Source of the DNA: VFJJ01 sp031362415
GTDB lineage: Bacteria; Actinomycetota; Acidimicrobiia; IMCC26256; VFJJ01
Assembly: GCA_031362415.1 (NCBI GenBank)
Contig: JANLSK010000279.1
Span: 1-7,460 of the forward strand
Reading direction: 5' to 3'
Length of the DNA: 7,460 nucleotides
A model generated the notes under the pieces. It saw nothing but the letters and a program-made list of their open reading frames with translations, was not told the origin of the DNA and searched no databases. Below, piece after piece: positions 7,321-7,460 of this stretch. The position numbers and the translations under genes were made by a program. How positions within the stretch are numbered: the first letter of the stretch is position 1; each line of letters opens with the position of its first letter.

Positions 7321-7349
7321 CAGCCGGGTATGGGGGGTACTACTCACTC
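7312..7349. other. Inverted repeat in the convergent intergenic region
   Basis: GAGTGAG (7312-7318) and CTCACTC (7343-7349) form a perfect 7-base inverted repeat around a 24-base loop, between the ATPase gene and the convergent gene at the right edge. It could help terminate transcription from both sides, but the loop is long and there is no T-tract, so I do not call it a terminator. Confidence 0.4.
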
Positions 7350-7384
7350 CTGGTCCGGCGGGTGGGATGTGTAGGGGGCGAGGC

Positions 7385-7460
7385 TCAGAAGCCGGGGTCG
7401 GCGAAGGGGTCGGGCGGGGCGACGAAGGCCTGGGTCGACGAGAGGCCGTGGCGGCGGGCG
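7385..7460 (-). CDS. C-terminal end of an unidentified gene, partial at right edge
   Basis: Only the last 24 codons and the TGA stop (7387-7385) are visible; the peptide ends APPDPFADPGF. Every one of the 24 codons has G or C in the third position, which strongly supports this frame over the open plus-strand frame in the same place. The tail is Pro/Asp-rich and looks like a flexible C-terminus. I do not recognise the family. It converges on the ATPase gene with 88 bases between the stops and is probably unrelated to the transporter. Confidence 0.6.
   Translation of the reverse strand, partial: ARRHGLSSTQAFVAPPDPFADPGF

Noticed and set aside
7382..7393. GGCT-CAGA-AGCC hairpin at the stop of the right-edge gene as a terminator
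   Set aside because: A 4-base stem with no T-tract is too weak to call.

Overview
This is a high-GC (roughly 70%) window with G/C-rich third codon positions, actinobacterial in character. A DUF4388 protein encoded beside roadblock/LC7 proteins, a probable leaderless promoter and Fur/Zur-type control of a metal transporter all fit a high-GC actinobacterium. My best guess is the Acidimicrobiia lineage, but that is inference. There are seven protein genes plus the tail of an eighth, no RNA genes, and no gene-free stretch over 300 bases.

Left part (about 1-3350, minus strand). Three genes read leftward as a probable operon. They are a 303-residue protein with a low-complexity N-terminus and a C-terminal roadblock domain, a 649-residue DUF4388 protein with a very long acidic disordered tail, and a small roadblock protein that runs off the left edge. 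Roadblock proteins commonly regulate Ras-like MglA-type GTPases, and DUF4388 proteins occur in signalling modules. The set therefore looks like a scaffold-and-regulator part of a small-GTPase or polarity-type module, but no GTPase is visible here. The disordered tail carries three spaced aromatic-x-acid-Arg-aromatic motifs and two LPRRxSL motifs. These are the least explained features of the window. The small roadblock gene loses its family pattern and codon bias in its last 30 visible codons.

Middle (3351-4569). A 184-base divergent intergenic region separates the operon from a plus-strand exported L,D-transpeptidase with a signal peptide, a PG-binding domain, a YkuD catalytic domain and a Pro-Ala tail. 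It probably makes or remodels 3-3 peptidoglycan cross-links.

Right part (4546-7296). This is a zinc-type ABC importer. The membrane permease (znuB-like) and substrate-binding lipoprotein (znuA-like) lie on the minus strand as a 4-base overlapping pair. The ATPase (znuC-like) is divergent on the plus strand. The 118-base region between them holds an AT-rich dyad that looks like a Zur/Fur-type operator placed to control both directions. The binding protein has the His-His-His-Asp ligand set expected for zinc and no His-rich loop, while the ATPase ends in a His-rich tail. The permease and transpeptidase genes overlap tail to tail by 24 bases.

Right edge (7297-7460). A short convergent intergenic region with a partial copy of the operator flank is followed by the last 24 codons of an unidentified minus-strand gene.

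I see no clear new defence or mobile system. The best candidates for something undescribed are the roadblock-DUF4388-roadblock cassette with its linear motifs, and the His-tailed ATPase.
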